A DNA stretch of 64,000 nucleotides from Rossellomorea aquimaris (GCF_000935355.1 NZ_JXZC01000003.1:423126-487125), one strand, 5' to 3'. Shown: positions 1 through 7,433, numbered from the stretch's first letter. Made by a program: numbers and translations. The notes: generated by a model from the letters alone, not told the origin.

Positions 1-361
1 CCCGTTCTACTTCGAATTGTCTGTTCTCCTGGATTAGCTCTGTCATTTGCCTGGACACGTTTAGTCGCACCCATTCCATCCCGATGAACATTACCAGAAA
101 TACTCCGTAAAACCATGAGGTCTTCATGATAAAGTATGGGGTCAGCAGTGGTAACTGCATCAGGATGAGGGCTGTGTTCCAATGGAGACCTGTCTCAAGG
201 AAAGTGATCCCGATTTTTTTATATAAAAGATACACAATCAGTGAGACTACTAGAAACGTTATATAAAAAGGAACCTCCCAAGGCATATTCAAAAAGAGTG
301 CTTGTAGATGCACGAATCCCAGACAGGGGAGGATGACCCAGTAGATGTTCGAATATTTCAC
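1..361 (-). CDS. natK: Sensor histidine kinase NatK-like, N-terminal part (runs off the left edge)
   Basis: The reading frame is open from a GTG at 361-359 down to base 1, about 120 residues. It has an AAGGTGG ribosome site at 369-375, seven bases upstream, and follows natR by 14 bases. The translation starts VKYSNIYWVILPCLG and is a run of hydrophobic segments ending in a charged linker (MTELIQENRQFEVE). That is the membrane sensor layout of LytS/AgrC-type kinases; the catalytic ATPase part lies outside the window. Its position after a LytTR regulator and divergent from natAB matches the NatK-NatR system known to control natAB in B. subtilis. The identity rests mainly on this context, because only the membrane part is visible. 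Confidence 0.7.
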   Translation of the reverse strand, partial: MKYSNIYWVILPCLGFVHLQALFLNMPWEVPFYITFLVVSLIVYLLYKKIGITFLETGLHWNTALILMQLPLLTPYFIMKTSWFYGVFLVMFIGMEWVRLNVSRQMTELIQENRQFEVER

Positions 362-375
362 AGCGTTTCCACCTT

Positions 376-1074
376 CTAAAAGTAATATTTTTGCAGGAAA
401 TCCACCTTTTCCTTTGTGATCATGGCTTGCTTGTCAAGTCCTTCGAATGTGATCACATATGAATTTTTTGCATAGAGAGAGAAGTTCTTGACGTAGTGAA
501 TGTTGATGATGAAGGAACGATGGGATCGGATGAAGTCCCGTTCCCGTAATTCACCCTCAAGTTCATTCAAGGTGAGATAGGTCTTTATTTCTTCTTCCTT
601 GGTGTAGATCGTAGTCGCTCGCCCGGACCGTTCAATAAAGACAATGTCCTTCTTCTGCACAATATGGATATCATTCTTTTGCTTTAAATAGAGTCTGCCT
701 GTCAATTCAGCGGACCTTGATTTTTCCATCAGGCGTTCGATGGATTTCATCAAGCGGTCATTGGTATAGGGCTTCATGATGTAGTCATGTACATTCAATT
801 CAAAGGCATGGACGGCATAGCCACTGTTTCCCGTTACGAATATGACGGAAATATTCAGGGCATGGGAATGAATGATATCCGCCAGCTCATACCCTGACAA
901 ATGAGGCATCTCGATATCGGCTATCAACAAATCAATAGTTTCTTTCTTGATCTGATCATAGGCTTCTTCTGCTGAAGTGGTGGAGAAGATAATCTCCACA
1001 TTCTGTATGCGGGAAATGATGCCATTTAATTTCTCTAAATCTATCATCCGATCGTCTACTAGACCGATTTTCAT
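376..1074 (-). CDS. natR: LytTR-family response regulator NatR
   Basis: This 232-residue protein has a receiver domain (about 1-120) with acidic pocket D7/D8, phospho-acceptor D53 in IADIEMPH, and the KPY switch motif. A LytTR DNA-binding domain follows (about 130-232) with the signature RDFIRSHRSFIINI. The length matches B. subtilis NatR. LytTR regulators bind direct repeats spaced by two helical turns. It lies upstream of natK in one minus-strand unit and is divergent from natAB, so the likely job is phosphorylation-dependent activation of the natAB exporter. The shared 167-base gap holds direct repeats listed separately. The family is certain; the NatR name is inferred from context. Confidence 0.88.
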   Translation of the reverse strand: MKIGLVDDRMIDLEKLNGIISRIQNVEIIFSTTSAEEAYDQIKKETIDLLIADIEMPHLSGYELADIIHSHALNISVIFVTGNSGYAVHAFELNVHDYIMKPYTNDRLMKSIERLMEKSRSAELTGRLYLKQKNDIHIVQKKDIVFIERSGRATTIYTKEEEIKTYLTLNELEGELRERDFIRSHRSFIINIHYVKNFSLYAKNSYVITFEGLDKQAMITKEKVDFLQKYYF

Positions 1075-1117
1075 CTCTTCTCGCCTCGCACCTTCTGAAG
1101 TTCCCTTTATTTTACCA

Positions 1118-1171
1118 TTTTCAAAGAAGAATTTGGCATTTTCACGACATGAAATGGACTTTTCACGACAT
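1118..1171. promoter_or_regulatory. 21-bp phased direct repeats between natR and natA
   Basis: TTTTCACGACAT occurs exactly at 1139-1150 and 1160-1171. A weaker third copy, TTTTCAAAGAAG, begins at 1118, so the spacing is 21 and 21 bases. The site lies between the divergent natR and natA starts. Direct repeats two helical turns apart are the layout used by LytTR regulators, so this is a candidate NatR operator. However, the core does not fit the usual LytTR consensus. It resembles the CGACGCATAAA arrays elsewhere in this window, so membership of that repeat class is the alternative. Confidence 0.5.
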
Positions 1172-1241
1172 AAGTGGAGATTGTTTCCTGCTTTGTTTGT
1201 ATGATGGACCTAAGATAAATAAATGGATGAGGTGAGAGAAA

Positions 1242-1994
1242 GTGATACACATACACGAAGTAACGAAACAGTTCAAGGATAAGAAGAAGTATGTCACAGC
1301 GCTAAAGCATGTCTCTTTTTCAGTGAAAAAGGGTGAGGTCGTTGGTTTGCTAGGGGAAAATGGGGCTGGAAAGACAACCCTGCTCCGAACAATCGCGACT
1401 CTTCTGACGCCTACTGAGGGCACTGTGCAAGTCGCAGGATATGATACGGTCAAAAATCCAAATGAAATCAAGACGAAAATCGGTGTCCTATTCGGAGGGG
1501 AAACAGGACTCTATGACCGATTGACCGCCCGTGAAAACCTTCAATACTTTGCTTTGTTATATGGATTGAGTAAGCACGAAACGAAGGTGCGAATCGATGA
1601 TCTGGCGAGGATGTTCGGGATGAGGGATTATCTTGACCGGAAAGTATCAGGTTTCTCGAAAGGTATGCGTCAAAAGGTTGCCATCGCGAGAACGTTGATC
1701 CACAATCCTGACATCATCCTGTTCGATGAACCAACCACAGGGTTGGACATTACGTCTTCCAACGTATTTCGCCAGCTCGTCCATCAGCTGAAGCGCGAAG
1801 GGAAAACGATTGTCTTCTCCAGTCACATCATGGAGGAAGTGTCCTTACTATGCGACAAGGTAGCGATGATGCATAAAGGGGAATTGGTGTATCACGGCGA
1901 CATCGAGCACCTCTATCAAACAGAAAAGAGCCGGGATCTGAACTATATCTTTATGAGCAAGCTGGTGAGAGGGGATGAACATTATGCTTCTTAA
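1242..1994 (+). CDS. natA: ABC transporter ATP-binding protein NatA
   Basis: This is a 250-residue ABC ATPase. It shows Walker A GENGAGKTT (about 39-47), a Q-loop region, the signature VSGFSKGMRQKVA, Walker B IILFDEPTTGLD and the switch histidine in FSSHIMEE. It is the energy unit of a sodium-efflux exporter in the NatAB family and acts at the inner face of the membrane with NatB. It starts with GTG behind GAGGTGAG at 1229-1236. The end overlaps natB, which indicates translational coupling. Length and partner match B. subtilis NatA. Sodium as substrate is family knowledge and is not visible in the sequence. Confidence 0.88.
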   Translation: MIHIHEVTKQFKDKKKYVTALKHVSFSVKKGEVVGLLGENGAGKTTLLRTIATLLTPTEGTVQVAGYDTVKNPNEIKTKIGVLFGGETGLYDRLTARENLQYFALLYGLSKHETKVRIDDLARMFGMRDYLDRKVSGFSKGMRQKVAIARTLIHNPDIILFDEPTTGLDITSSNVFRQLVHQLKREGKTIVFSSHIMEEVSLLCDKVAMMHKGELVYHGDIEHLYQTEKSRDLNYIFMSKLVRGDEHYAS

Positions 1995-3141
1995 TATCTA
2001 TTTGAAAGAATTGAAGGACAGCTTTCGCGATAGAAGAACCCTGTTGCTGACGGTCCTATTGCCCATCTTCATGATGAGCGGGCTTGTACTCTTCTATGAA
2101 AATATGGTTTCGGGTGATGAAGGGGAATCGTACACCCTTGCAGTCGATTCATCTATTAACAAAGAAGTGACAGATCTATTTTCAGGGTATGAAACGATTG
2201 ATATTGTAAAAACTGCTGACCCTCAAAAGTCCGTTGAAGAGGGGGATGCCCTTGCCGCCGTGATTGTAAGTCCTGGTTTCATGCGTAACATTGAACAAGG
2301 AAAAGAAGCTGGTGTGACTATCATCGGCGACTCCTTAAGCCAGAAATCCAGCAACCTTATGAATTTAGTCACAACTGCACTGACCGCCTATGAGAAACAA
2401 GTGACAGCAGATAGACTCGAAGCTCAAGGGACGGACCTTTCCATTATTAAGCCATTCAACATCACTCAACAGGAGATATCAGACGATGACACAAGCATGT
2501 TCCTACTCGCCTTTCTTGTTCCATTGATACTGGCCATTTCTATAGGGGTGGGAACGGGGCCATCTGCAGCCGATTTGTTTGCCGGTGAAAAAGAGAAGAA
2601 GACGATGGAGGCCTTACTTATGACTCCGGTCAAACGCTCCACACTTCTGATGGCAAAGTGGCTGACCATTGCAACCGTGGGTGTGGTCACGGGAATCGTA
2701 ACGCTGATCGTGCTGGCGATTGAAATCAGTCTCTTTACAGAAAATCTTAAAGCTGCTGTATCCTTTGGAGATGATGTGTATTTGATCATCATCCTTTCCT
2801 TGCTTCTCACCATCGTGTATGCGGTGTTCGTTGCATCACTTCAAATGATCACCAGCATTATAGGGAAAACCGTTAAAGAAGCACAAAGCTACAGCGCACC
2901 GATCATGATGCTCGTTGCCTTTCCTGGTATGATCATCACGAATGTTGGGCTGAATGAACTATCTTTCCAGCACTTTGCCATACCAGTCCTGAACTTGTTC
3001 AGCCAATTTAAAGAACTGTTCATGGGTGTGATCGATTATCAGCATCTCTTCCTGACGTTCGGAAGCAACCTTCTTTTAATGCTAGTTATATTTGTGGTTG
3101 GAAGAGTCCTATTCCTGAAGGATAAATGGGTGATGAATTAA
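1984..3141 (+). CDS. natB: ABC-2 type permease NatB
   Basis: NatB is the membrane subunit of the exporter. It has one N-terminal membrane helix (LLLTVLLPIFMMSGLVLF), a large external loop of about 140 residues, and five to six further helices from about residue 165. FAGEKEKKTMEALLMTP is the conserved coupling motif of ABC-2 permeases such as NatB and YhfP-type proteins. I prefer ATG 1984 (MLLNIYLKEL) over the in-frame ATG at 1975, because the GAGGGG ribosome site at 1969-1974 is nine bases from 1984 and touches 1975. The gene overlaps natA. A hairpin with a T run about 150 bases downstream probably ends the operon. Confidence 0.87.
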   Translation: MLLNIYLKELKDSFRDRRTLLLTVLLPIFMMSGLVLFYENMVSGDEGESYTLAVDSSINKEVTDLFSGYETIDIVKTADPQKSVEEGDALAAVIVSPGFMRNIEQGKEAGVTIIGDSLSQKSSNLMNLVTTALTAYEKQVTADRLEAQGTDLSIIKPFNITQQEISDDDTSMFLLAFLVPLILAISIGVGTGPSAADLFAGEKEKKTMEALLMTPVKRSTLLMAKWLTIATVGVVTGIVTLIVLAIEISLFTENLKAAVSFGDDVYLIIILSLLLTIVYAVFVASLQMITSIIGKTVKEAQSYSAPIMMLVAFPGMIITNVGLNELSFQHFAIPVLNLFSQFKELFMGVIDYQHLFLTFGSNLLLMLVIFVVGRVLFLKDKWVMN

Positions 3142-3286
3142 TAGTAGGGATGAGAATCTCGCCGGATCATGGTGATTGCTTTTATTAAACAATAAGCTGG
3201 GAGTTTCTACAAAGCTGAAAAAACACTCACCGATTTGGTCGAAGAGAAGATGATCAGTTGAATTTCTGAGGGAAGAACCACGACAA

Positions 3287-3322
3287 AAGCGGAATTTCTA
3301 ATCATAGAAGTTCCGTTTTTCT
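3287..3322 (+). terminator. Rho-independent terminator downstream of natAB
   Basis: CGGAATTTCT pairs with AGAAGTTCCG around a short AATCAT loop. The stem is preceded by A residues and followed by TTTTT. No gene lies between natB and this hairpin, so it probably ends the natAB transcript. Confidence 0.65.
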
Positions 3323-3380
3323 TAGGGTGCCTTATGTTACTATTAAGATATTATTTAGGCGAGGCAGGAGGGAGTCTCAC

Positions 3381-3770
3381 ATGAAGTTTTATATTGGCTC
3401 AAGCTTCAAAAATATAGATCAAGTACGCGACGTCAGTGATCGCTTGAAAAGAAAAGGATATACCCATACATATGATTGGACTCAAAATAACAGGGCCTCA
3501 ACGGTTGAAGAGTTAAAACAAATCGGTGAAAAAGAAAAGCAGGCCATCATCGAATCCGATGTGATCCTCGTGTTATTGCCTGGGGGGAAAGGGAGTCATG
3601 TTGAACTGGGAATCGCTCTTGGGCTGAATAAAAGAGTGATCTTATTTTCACCTAACAATGAAGTGCATGACTTTGCACAGACAACGACTTTTTATCATCT
3701 GTCTGAGGTTGAAGTATGTACGGGGAACGTTGATGAGCTGTTAGAATATGTTTCTACAACGGAAGGGTGA
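3381..3770 (+). CDS. Nucleoside 2-deoxyribosyltransferase-like protein
   Basis: This 129-residue protein begins MKFYIGSSFKN behind GGAGGGAG at 3369-3376, so an upstream in-frame ATG at 3327 was rejected. The N-terminal beta strand plus GSSF loop, the central DVILVLLPGGKGSHVELGIALGL and the following VILFSP strand are the Rossmann-like fold of the nucleoside 2-deoxyribosyltransferase/DUF4406 group. The acidic residue in SHVELG sits where family members keep their catalytic glutamate. Such enzymes swap or hydrolyse the base of deoxynucleosides. Its stop overlaps the next gene, a nucleoside-kinase-like P-loop protein, suggesting a two-step nucleoside or nucleotide salvage function. The substrate is unknown. 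Confidence 0.7.
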   Translation: MKFYIGSSFKNIDQVRDVSDRLKRKGYTHTYDWTQNNRASTVEELKQIGEKEKQAIIESDVILVLLPGGKGSHVELGIALGLNKRVILFSPNNEVHDFAQTTTFYHLSEVEVCTGNVDELLEYVSTTEG

Positions 3771-3775
3771 GTATA

Positions 3776-4354
3776 TTGGAACTTAGCGAATTCATCTCGG
3801 CCATTCCATCTCAGGAGAGACCCATTTTAGGAATAGACGGCCTAAGCCGATCCGGAAAAACAACGTTTGTGAAACAAGTCAGGGAATGCCTGGAACAAGA
3901 AGGTATTGCCTATCATATCTTCCACATCGATGACCACATCGTCGAACGCAAACGGCGGTATCATACTGGATTTGAAGAGTGGTATGAATATTTCCATTTA
4001 CAATGGGACGTTCAGTGGTTAAGAGAAAACTTCTTTGAAAAACTGGCGCATGATAAACAATTCGACCTGCCATTATACGATCCTCATACGGATACCCACG
4101 ATACGAAATCGGTTATGCTTCCTGAGGCAGGACTCATTATAGTTGAGGGTGTTTTTCTCCAGAGGAAGGAATGGAAAGAATACTATGACCACATCATTTT
4201 TTTGGATTGCCCCCGGGAAAAGAGATTTATGCGTGAATCAGAAATCACTAAACAGAATCGGGAAAAGTTTGAAAAGAGATATTGGAAGGCGGAAGACTAT
4301 TATATGGAAACCTTTCGTCCGTTGGAAAGTGCTGATTTTGTTTTAAAGACTTGA
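3776..4354 (+). CDS. Uridine-kinase-like P-loop kinase
   Basis: The protein has about 192 residues with a P-loop GIDGLSRSGKTTF near the N-terminus and a metal/base-binding stretch FHIDDHIVERKRRYH, the DD motif seen in uridine kinases and phosphoribulokinase-like enzymes. Then come VEGVFLQRKEW and a lid containing arginines (CPREKRFMRE). TTG 3776 has GGAAGGG eight bases upstream; GTG 3767, which overlaps the previous stop, is the alternative start. It is probably a cytoplasmic kinase for a nucleoside or related small molecule, coupled to the deoxyribosyltransferase-like gene. The exact substrate cannot be read from the sequence. Confidence 0.72.
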   Translation: MELSEFISAIPSQERPILGIDGLSRSGKTTFVKQVRECLEQEGIAYHIFHIDDHIVERKRRYHTGFEEWYEYFHLQWDVQWLRENFFEKLAHDKQFDLPLYDPHTDTHDTKSVMLPEAGLIIVEGVFLQRKEWKEYYDHIIFLDCPREKRFMRESEITKQNREKFEKRYWKAEDYYMETFRPLESADFVLKT

Positions 4355-4401
4355 AGATTAGTTGTATAGTATAGTAAACAACCTATTTGGAGGCATAAGG
4401 A

Positions 4402-5316
4402 TTGAAATCATCATTCATGACCTACACAACATTATTCCTGGCCGTTTTTGCTCTATCCACTTCAGCCATCTTCGTTAAATTGGCAGATGCTCCAGCAACG
4501 ATTACGGCATTCTACCGGATGCTATTTGCGGCACTCCTTCTGCTGCCATTTCTAGTGGCAAGCAAATCAAACAGGAAAGAATTATCTACCCTTACCAAGA
4601 AACAATGGGGGCTTGGGTTATTGTCAGGAGTCTTTCTGGCGACGCATTATGTCTTATGGTTCGAATCCTTACATTATACCTCTGTGGCAAGTTCGACGGT
4701 GATCGTCACATTGCAGCCGCTCTTTGCCATGGTGGGAGGCTATTTCCTGTTTAAAGAGCGATACCGGTTGGGAGCCCTGATCGGCTGTCTGGTCGCGATC
4801 ATTGGAAGCTTCGTGATTGCATGGCAGGATTTTCAAATCAGTGGAGAAGCATTATACGGCGACATCCTAGCCTTCATTGCAGCGGGAGTCATCACAGCCT
4901 ATTTCTTTGTCGGCCAGCATATCCGTAAAAAGCTGTCCCTCGTTCCTTATACCATCATCGGGTATGCCAGCAGTTCAATTTTCTTATGGATCTTTGCGTT
5001 GACACAGGACGTTTCTTTCGTGGATTATCCTTCAGAAACATGGTGGTATTTCCTTCTACTAGCATTAGTTTCAACGATCTTTGGTCAAACCGTGTTTAAT
5101 TGGCTGTTAAAATGGCTGAGTACAACCGTGATCTCCATGGGCATCCTCGGGGAAACGATTGGGACCTGCTTACTCGCTTATTTCATTTTGGGAGAAGTGA
5201 TTTCCCTGCAACAAGGGATCGGAATCGCTTTGATCCTGATCGGCCTTGCCTTGTTTTTGTTGCTTCAGCGACAAAACGTTAAGATTGCAGATGATAAACG
5301 GAATCAATTGAATTGA
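4402..5316 (+). CDS. EamA/DMT-family permease
   Basis: This 304-residue protein has ten hydrophobic segments arranged as two EamA repeats (about 8-140 and 155-290). They include the family motifs FYRMLFAALLLLP, VTLQPLFAMVGGYFLF and STTVISMGILGETIGT. Drug/metabolite transporters of this kind export amino acids or other metabolites across the inner membrane. It starts with TTG behind TTGGAGG at 4387-4393. It stands alone, 47 bases after the kinase gene, and ends at a strong terminator. No neighbour indicates the substrate. Confidence 0.85.
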   Translation: MKSSFMTYTTLFLAVFALSTSAIFVKLADAPATITAFYRMLFAALLLLPFLVASKSNRKELSTLTKKQWGLGLLSGVFLATHYVLWFESLHYTSVASSTVIVTLQPLFAMVGGYFLFKERYRLGALIGCLVAIIGSFVIAWQDFQISGEALYGDILAFIAAGVITAYFFVGQHIRKKLSLVPYTIIGYASSSIFLWIFALTQDVSFVDYPSETWWYFLLLALVSTIFGQTVFNWLLKWLSTTVISMGILGETIGTCLLAYFILGEVISLQQGIGIALILIGLALFLLLQRQNVKIADDKRNQLN

Positions 5317-5322
5317 TTGGAG

Positions 5323-5360
5323 AAAGCTGGGAGTCATGATGATGATTCACAGCTTTTTTT
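5323..5360 (+). terminator. Terminator of the EamA permease gene
   Basis: AAAGCTG plus GGAGTC pairs with GATTCA plus CAGCTTT across an ATGATGAT loop, followed by eight T residues. It starts seven bases after the permease stop. Confidence 0.85.
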
Positions 5361-5533
5361 TTATATCGATTTTAAAGTCTGTTCCGGGAGAATTAACAGG
5401 ACTTACTATGAGCAGGCGGTTAAGTCGAGATGTGAAGTTTAGCATGGATTTAACTAGTTTTTATATAAGGTGGATTCTTTTAAGTAGTTGAAACCAATGT
5501 TCATTCATATTGTAATGGAAGGGGTGATGTACG

Positions 5534-5716
5534 ATGTGGTGATTTGTAATCCTGATTACAGGTACGTTATTATTCGCGTTGCTCATCGATATCAGGCGAA
5601 AGAAAAGAGGGAACGACCGGCATGTACAGGGAATACATCCTTCTACCAAACCAGGTGAAGACCAGAATTACACGATGGGCGGTGGTCGTGACTCGGGGAG
5701 CGGTACGGGGCAGTGA
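5534..5716 (+). pseudogene. Small membrane protein with an in-frame TGA at codon 3
   Basis: ATG at 5534 sits seven bases after AAGGGGTG. The frame reads Met-Trp-TGA and then stays open for 57 more codons: FVILITGTLLFALLIDI (one membrane helix), RRKKRGN (positive-inside anchor), then a polar tail ending in TMGGGRDSGSGTGQ. A single-base change of TGG to TGA at 5540-5542 explains the interruption, since MWWFVIL would be a natural start for a one-helix protein. No alternative start codon with a ribosome site lies after the stop. It is read as a recently broken gene; UGA readthrough or a sequencing error are alternatives. The family was not recognised. Confidence 0.55.
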
Positions 5717-5720
5717 TAAA

Positions 5721-5784
5721 GGGACGGAGGGACAGGTTCATTGTCCCATCTGGCAACGCAAACCGGGACCTGTCCCTCCGTCCC
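5721..5784. repeat. Dispersed hairpin repeat (GGGACGGAGGGACAGG type)
   Basis: GGGACGGAGGGACAGGT at 5721-5737 is repeated in inverted orientation at 5768-5784 (17 bp perfect), around a loop containing TTGTCCC. It starts four bases after the stop of the broken small gene. It is one of about a dozen related elements in the window. Confidence 0.85.
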
Positions 5785-6074
5785 TTGTCCATTGAAAAAA
5801 ATACCATTATACTACTAAATGAGAGATGTAGACGAAAGGGGACTTCAATCAGACATGTGGACAATCTTGTAATGATGAACGAGATAAATAGACAATGATC
5901 CTATCAATCTGACGGGAGGAGTGTGTCTGTTTGACCATCATATACAAGGAGCGACTGGTGTGATTGAATTCCCAACGCCATGAGTGGATACCTTTGTATC
6001 CGCTTTTTTGTACAGGAATATAAACATCTCTTAGTAACATCTTTTAGCTTCCTTAAAAATCGGAGGAATATGAC
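5785..6074. other. Intergenic stretch with a small hairpin and no clear gene
   Basis: A 20-codon frame beginning GTGTGTCTG after GGGAGGAG (about 5921-5983) is too short to support as a gene. A terminator-like hairpin at 5983-6009 follows it (AGTGGATAC, CTTT, GTATCCGCT, then a T run). Together they may be the 3' remnant of a lost gene or a short leader. Nothing else was recognised. Confidence 0.35.
5983..6009 (+). terminator. Terminator-like hairpin upstream of the SDR gene
   Basis: AGTGGATAC pairs with GTATCCGCT over a CTTT loop and is followed by TTTTTT. No intact gene precedes it, so it may end a remnant. Confidence 0.55.
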
Positions 6075-6854
6075 ATGACCAATCTAATAGGAAAAGTGGC
6101 CATCGTGACAGGGGCAAGTCGTTCAAAAGGAATAGGGGCAGCGATTTGCCGAACACTTGCGAGGGCGGGGGCTGATATCTTTTTTACCCATTGGACTTCG
6201 TTTGATGAGACGAGTGGGAATGGAGTGGAGAATGAGTTTCCGGACACCTTATGTGAAGAATTAAAAGAAATGGGCTCAAGTGCCTTTCATATGGAAGTTG
6301 ACCTGAGTGATGAAGCATCACCGAGTCGGATCATGGATCGTGTGGAAGAAACTATGGGAACACCTTGCATACTTGTAAACAATGCGACGTTCGAATCACC
6401 GACCAATTATCAAACGTTGAAAAGAGACATTCTGGATAAGCATTACCAAGTGAATAACAGCGGGACGCTCATGCTGACAATGGAATTTGCGAGGCGATAT
6501 GAAAAAGCCTTTCCTGAAAGAAAAGACGGACGGATCATCAATATGGTATCTAAGGGTCCTGACCCAAATAATTTGGCCTATATCGCATCAAAGGGTATGC
6601 TGATTGCCATCACGGAGCCATTATCCGTCGGCCTCGCTCCGATTGGCATCACGGTTAATTCGATTGATCCGGGGCCGACCGATTCTGGGTGGATCAGTGA
6701 AGAGTTAAAGGAGCACTTACTCCCGATGTTTCCAATGGGACGTATTGGTGAACCAGAGGATGCTGCAAAGTTAATCCGATTTTTAGCCAGTGACGATTCC
6801 GGATGGATTACAGGACAGCTGATAAAATCAGAGGGCGGATTTTTGGGTAAGTAG
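6075..6854 (+). CDS. SDR-family NAD(P)-dependent oxidoreductase
   Basis: This 259-residue Rossmann enzyme has the coenzyme motif TGASRSKGIGAAI (about 13-25), the NN motif VNNA, and the catalytic pair in AYIASKGM (Tyr and Lys four apart). The C-terminal GWITGQLIKSEGGF is typical of the family. The Ser/Tyr/Lys active site is largely recognisable; the serine position lies in INMVSKG. Enzymes like this reduce carbonyls or oxidise alcohols in the cytoplasm; FabG-like and YvrD-like proteins are the nearest types. It starts at ATG 6075 behind GGAGGA. It is followed at once by a hairpin repeat that could act as its terminator. The substrate is unknown. Confidence 0.85.
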   Translation: MTNLIGKVAIVTGASRSKGIGAAICRTLARAGADIFFTHWTSFDETSGNGVENEFPDTLCEELKEMGSSAFHMEVDLSDEASPSRIMDRVEETMGTPCILVNNATFESPTNYQTLKRDILDKHYQVNNSGTLMLTMEFARRYEKAFPERKDGRIINMVSKGPDPNNLAYIASKGMLIAITEPLSVGLAPIGITVNSIDPGPTDSGWISEELKEHLLPMFPMGRIGEPEDAAKLIRFLASDDSGWITGQLIKSEGGFLGK

Positions 6855-6855
6855 A

Positions 6856-6898
6856 TAAGAGGGACGGACCTCCAGCTTGGCGGAGGTCCGTCCCTCTT
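6856..6898. repeat. Dispersed hairpin repeat after the SDR gene
   Basis: AAGAGGGACGGACCTCC is repeated inverted as GGAGGTCCGTCCCTCTT around AGCTTGGC. The stem starts two bases after the SDR stop codon, so it may end transcription. Confidence 0.85.
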
Positions 6899-6911
6899 GT
6901 GATATATGTAA

Positions 6912-7040
6912 AAAGGAAAGTATATCAACTCCCAACCTACCATTCTATCTGGAGAAAAGATGGATGGATTACTGGGTAAGCGGCAGTATACGTCCTATGA
7001 ACAGGGGATAGCAGAAACCATTGCATTTATGGGAGAGTAA
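6912..7040 (+). pseudogene. C-terminal fragment of an epimerase/SDR-like gene
   Basis: The frame is open from 6912 to TAA at 7040 and reads KGKYINSQPTILSGEKMDGL followed by LGKRQYTSYEQGIAETIAFMG. The EQGI-ET-AFM ending resembles the last helix of NAD-dependent epimerase/dehydratase proteins. There is no usable start or N-terminal domain, and the fragment begins right after the hairpin repeat. It is read as the tail of a deleted gene. The family assignment is tentative because only about 40 residues remain. Confidence 0.4.
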
Positions 7041-7066
7041 TAGGAGACGGTGCTATAGTCCGCCTA

Positions 7067-7095
7067 TTTACAAAAATATGAAAAAATGAGATAAT
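7067..7095 (+). promoter_or_regulatory. SigA promoter for the ABC-F leader transcript
   Basis: TTTACA (7067-7072) and GATAAT (7090-7095) are separated by exactly 17 bases. This puts the transcript start near 7102 and leaves a leader of about 400 bases before the ABC-F gene. Confidence 0.7.
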
Positions 7096-7127
7096 AAAGA
7101 AAATTCCGGAGGAGGGAAAGTAAGTTT

Positions 7128-7148
7128 ATGGAACCAACTAATTGCTAA
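7128..7148 (+). CDS. Leader peptide 1 (6 codons)
   Basis: ATG GAA CCA ACT AAT TGC TAA, preceded by a near-perfect GGAGGAGGG ribosome site at 7108-7116. The peptide is too short for a function of its own. With such a strong ribosome site at the head of an attenuator leader it is probably a ribosome-stalling or sensing peptide. Confidence 0.5.
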   Translation: MEPTNC

Positions 7149-7181
7149 TTAATTTATTTTTAAATTAATACGGATTTTGTA

Positions 7182-7268
7182 ATGAGCGTGAAAGTACCTA
7201 CGGAGATAGGTTTATTTGTTATGCTCTTTATGGAATTAGGGCAATTAGAAGGTAACTTACTTTACTGA
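7182..7268 (+). CDS. Leader peptide 2 (28 codons)
   Basis: The frame from ATG 7182 to TGA 7268 encodes MSVKVPTEIGLFVMLFMELG and then QLEGNLLY. The ribosome site is weak. Its 3' part covers the element at 7254-7263 that can pair with the first leader's start region, so translation of this frame would break that pairing. It is a likely regulatory upstream ORF, with expression unproven. Confidence 0.45.
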   Translation: MSVKVPTEIGLFVMLFMELGQLEGNLLY

Positions 7269-7396
7269 TATCGGGATGATTATTGATCATGGAGCGTCCA
7301 GACTTGTCTGGATCATAGTTGGCAGTGGAATGCTTTTTTAGGCATGCGCCTGCTGTTTAGGCTCTTTATGAAAATAATGATACATTGTTGATACAG

Positions 7397-7433
7397 GACT
7401 GTAAGAAGAGACCCTCTTCTTACGGTCTTTTTT
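7397..7433 (+). terminator. Attenuator terminator before the ABC-F gene
   Basis: GACTGTAAGAAGA pairs with TCTTCTTACGGTC (13 bp, one G-U) over a GACCC loop, followed by six T residues. It lies 85 bases before the ABC-F start and after no complete large gene, so it must act on the leader transcript. Confidence 0.85.

Larger units (their letters stand above)
7102..7433 (+). promoter_or_regulatory. Attenuator leader of the ABC-F gene
   Basis: The long leader has two small translatable frames (7128-7148 and 7182-7268), a hairpin at 7148-7169, a 10-base element AAAGTAAGTT (7117-7126) exactly complementary to AACTTACTTT (7254-7263), a TCCAGAC/GTCTGGA hairpin near 7297-7312, and a strong terminator at 7397-7433. 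This is the architecture of ribosome-mediated attenuation upstream of antibiotic-resistance ABC-F genes. A drug-stalled ribosome in the leader would let transcription continue past the terminator. The mechanism is inferred; the elements are seen. Confidence 0.65.

Noticed and set aside
1163..1471. Minus-strand ORF opposite natA
   Set aside because: It is a shadow of the natA coding frame with no ribosome site or family resemblance. The same applies to the many other opposite-strand frames across the window.
3381..4354. Anti-phage defence module
   Set aside because: Only two small nucleotide-related genes are present and no effector, nuclease or mobile context was found, so the claim is not supported.
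5540..5542. Selenocysteine codon
   Set aside because: No SECIS-like hairpin follows directly, the residue aligns with tryptophan in a hydrophobic start, and a TGG to TGA change is simpler.
7102..7433. T-box or known metabolite riboswitch upstream of the ABC-F gene
   Set aside because: The T-box sequence and the conserved blocks of the common riboswitches are missing; leader ORFs and a terminator fit ribosome-mediated attenuation better.
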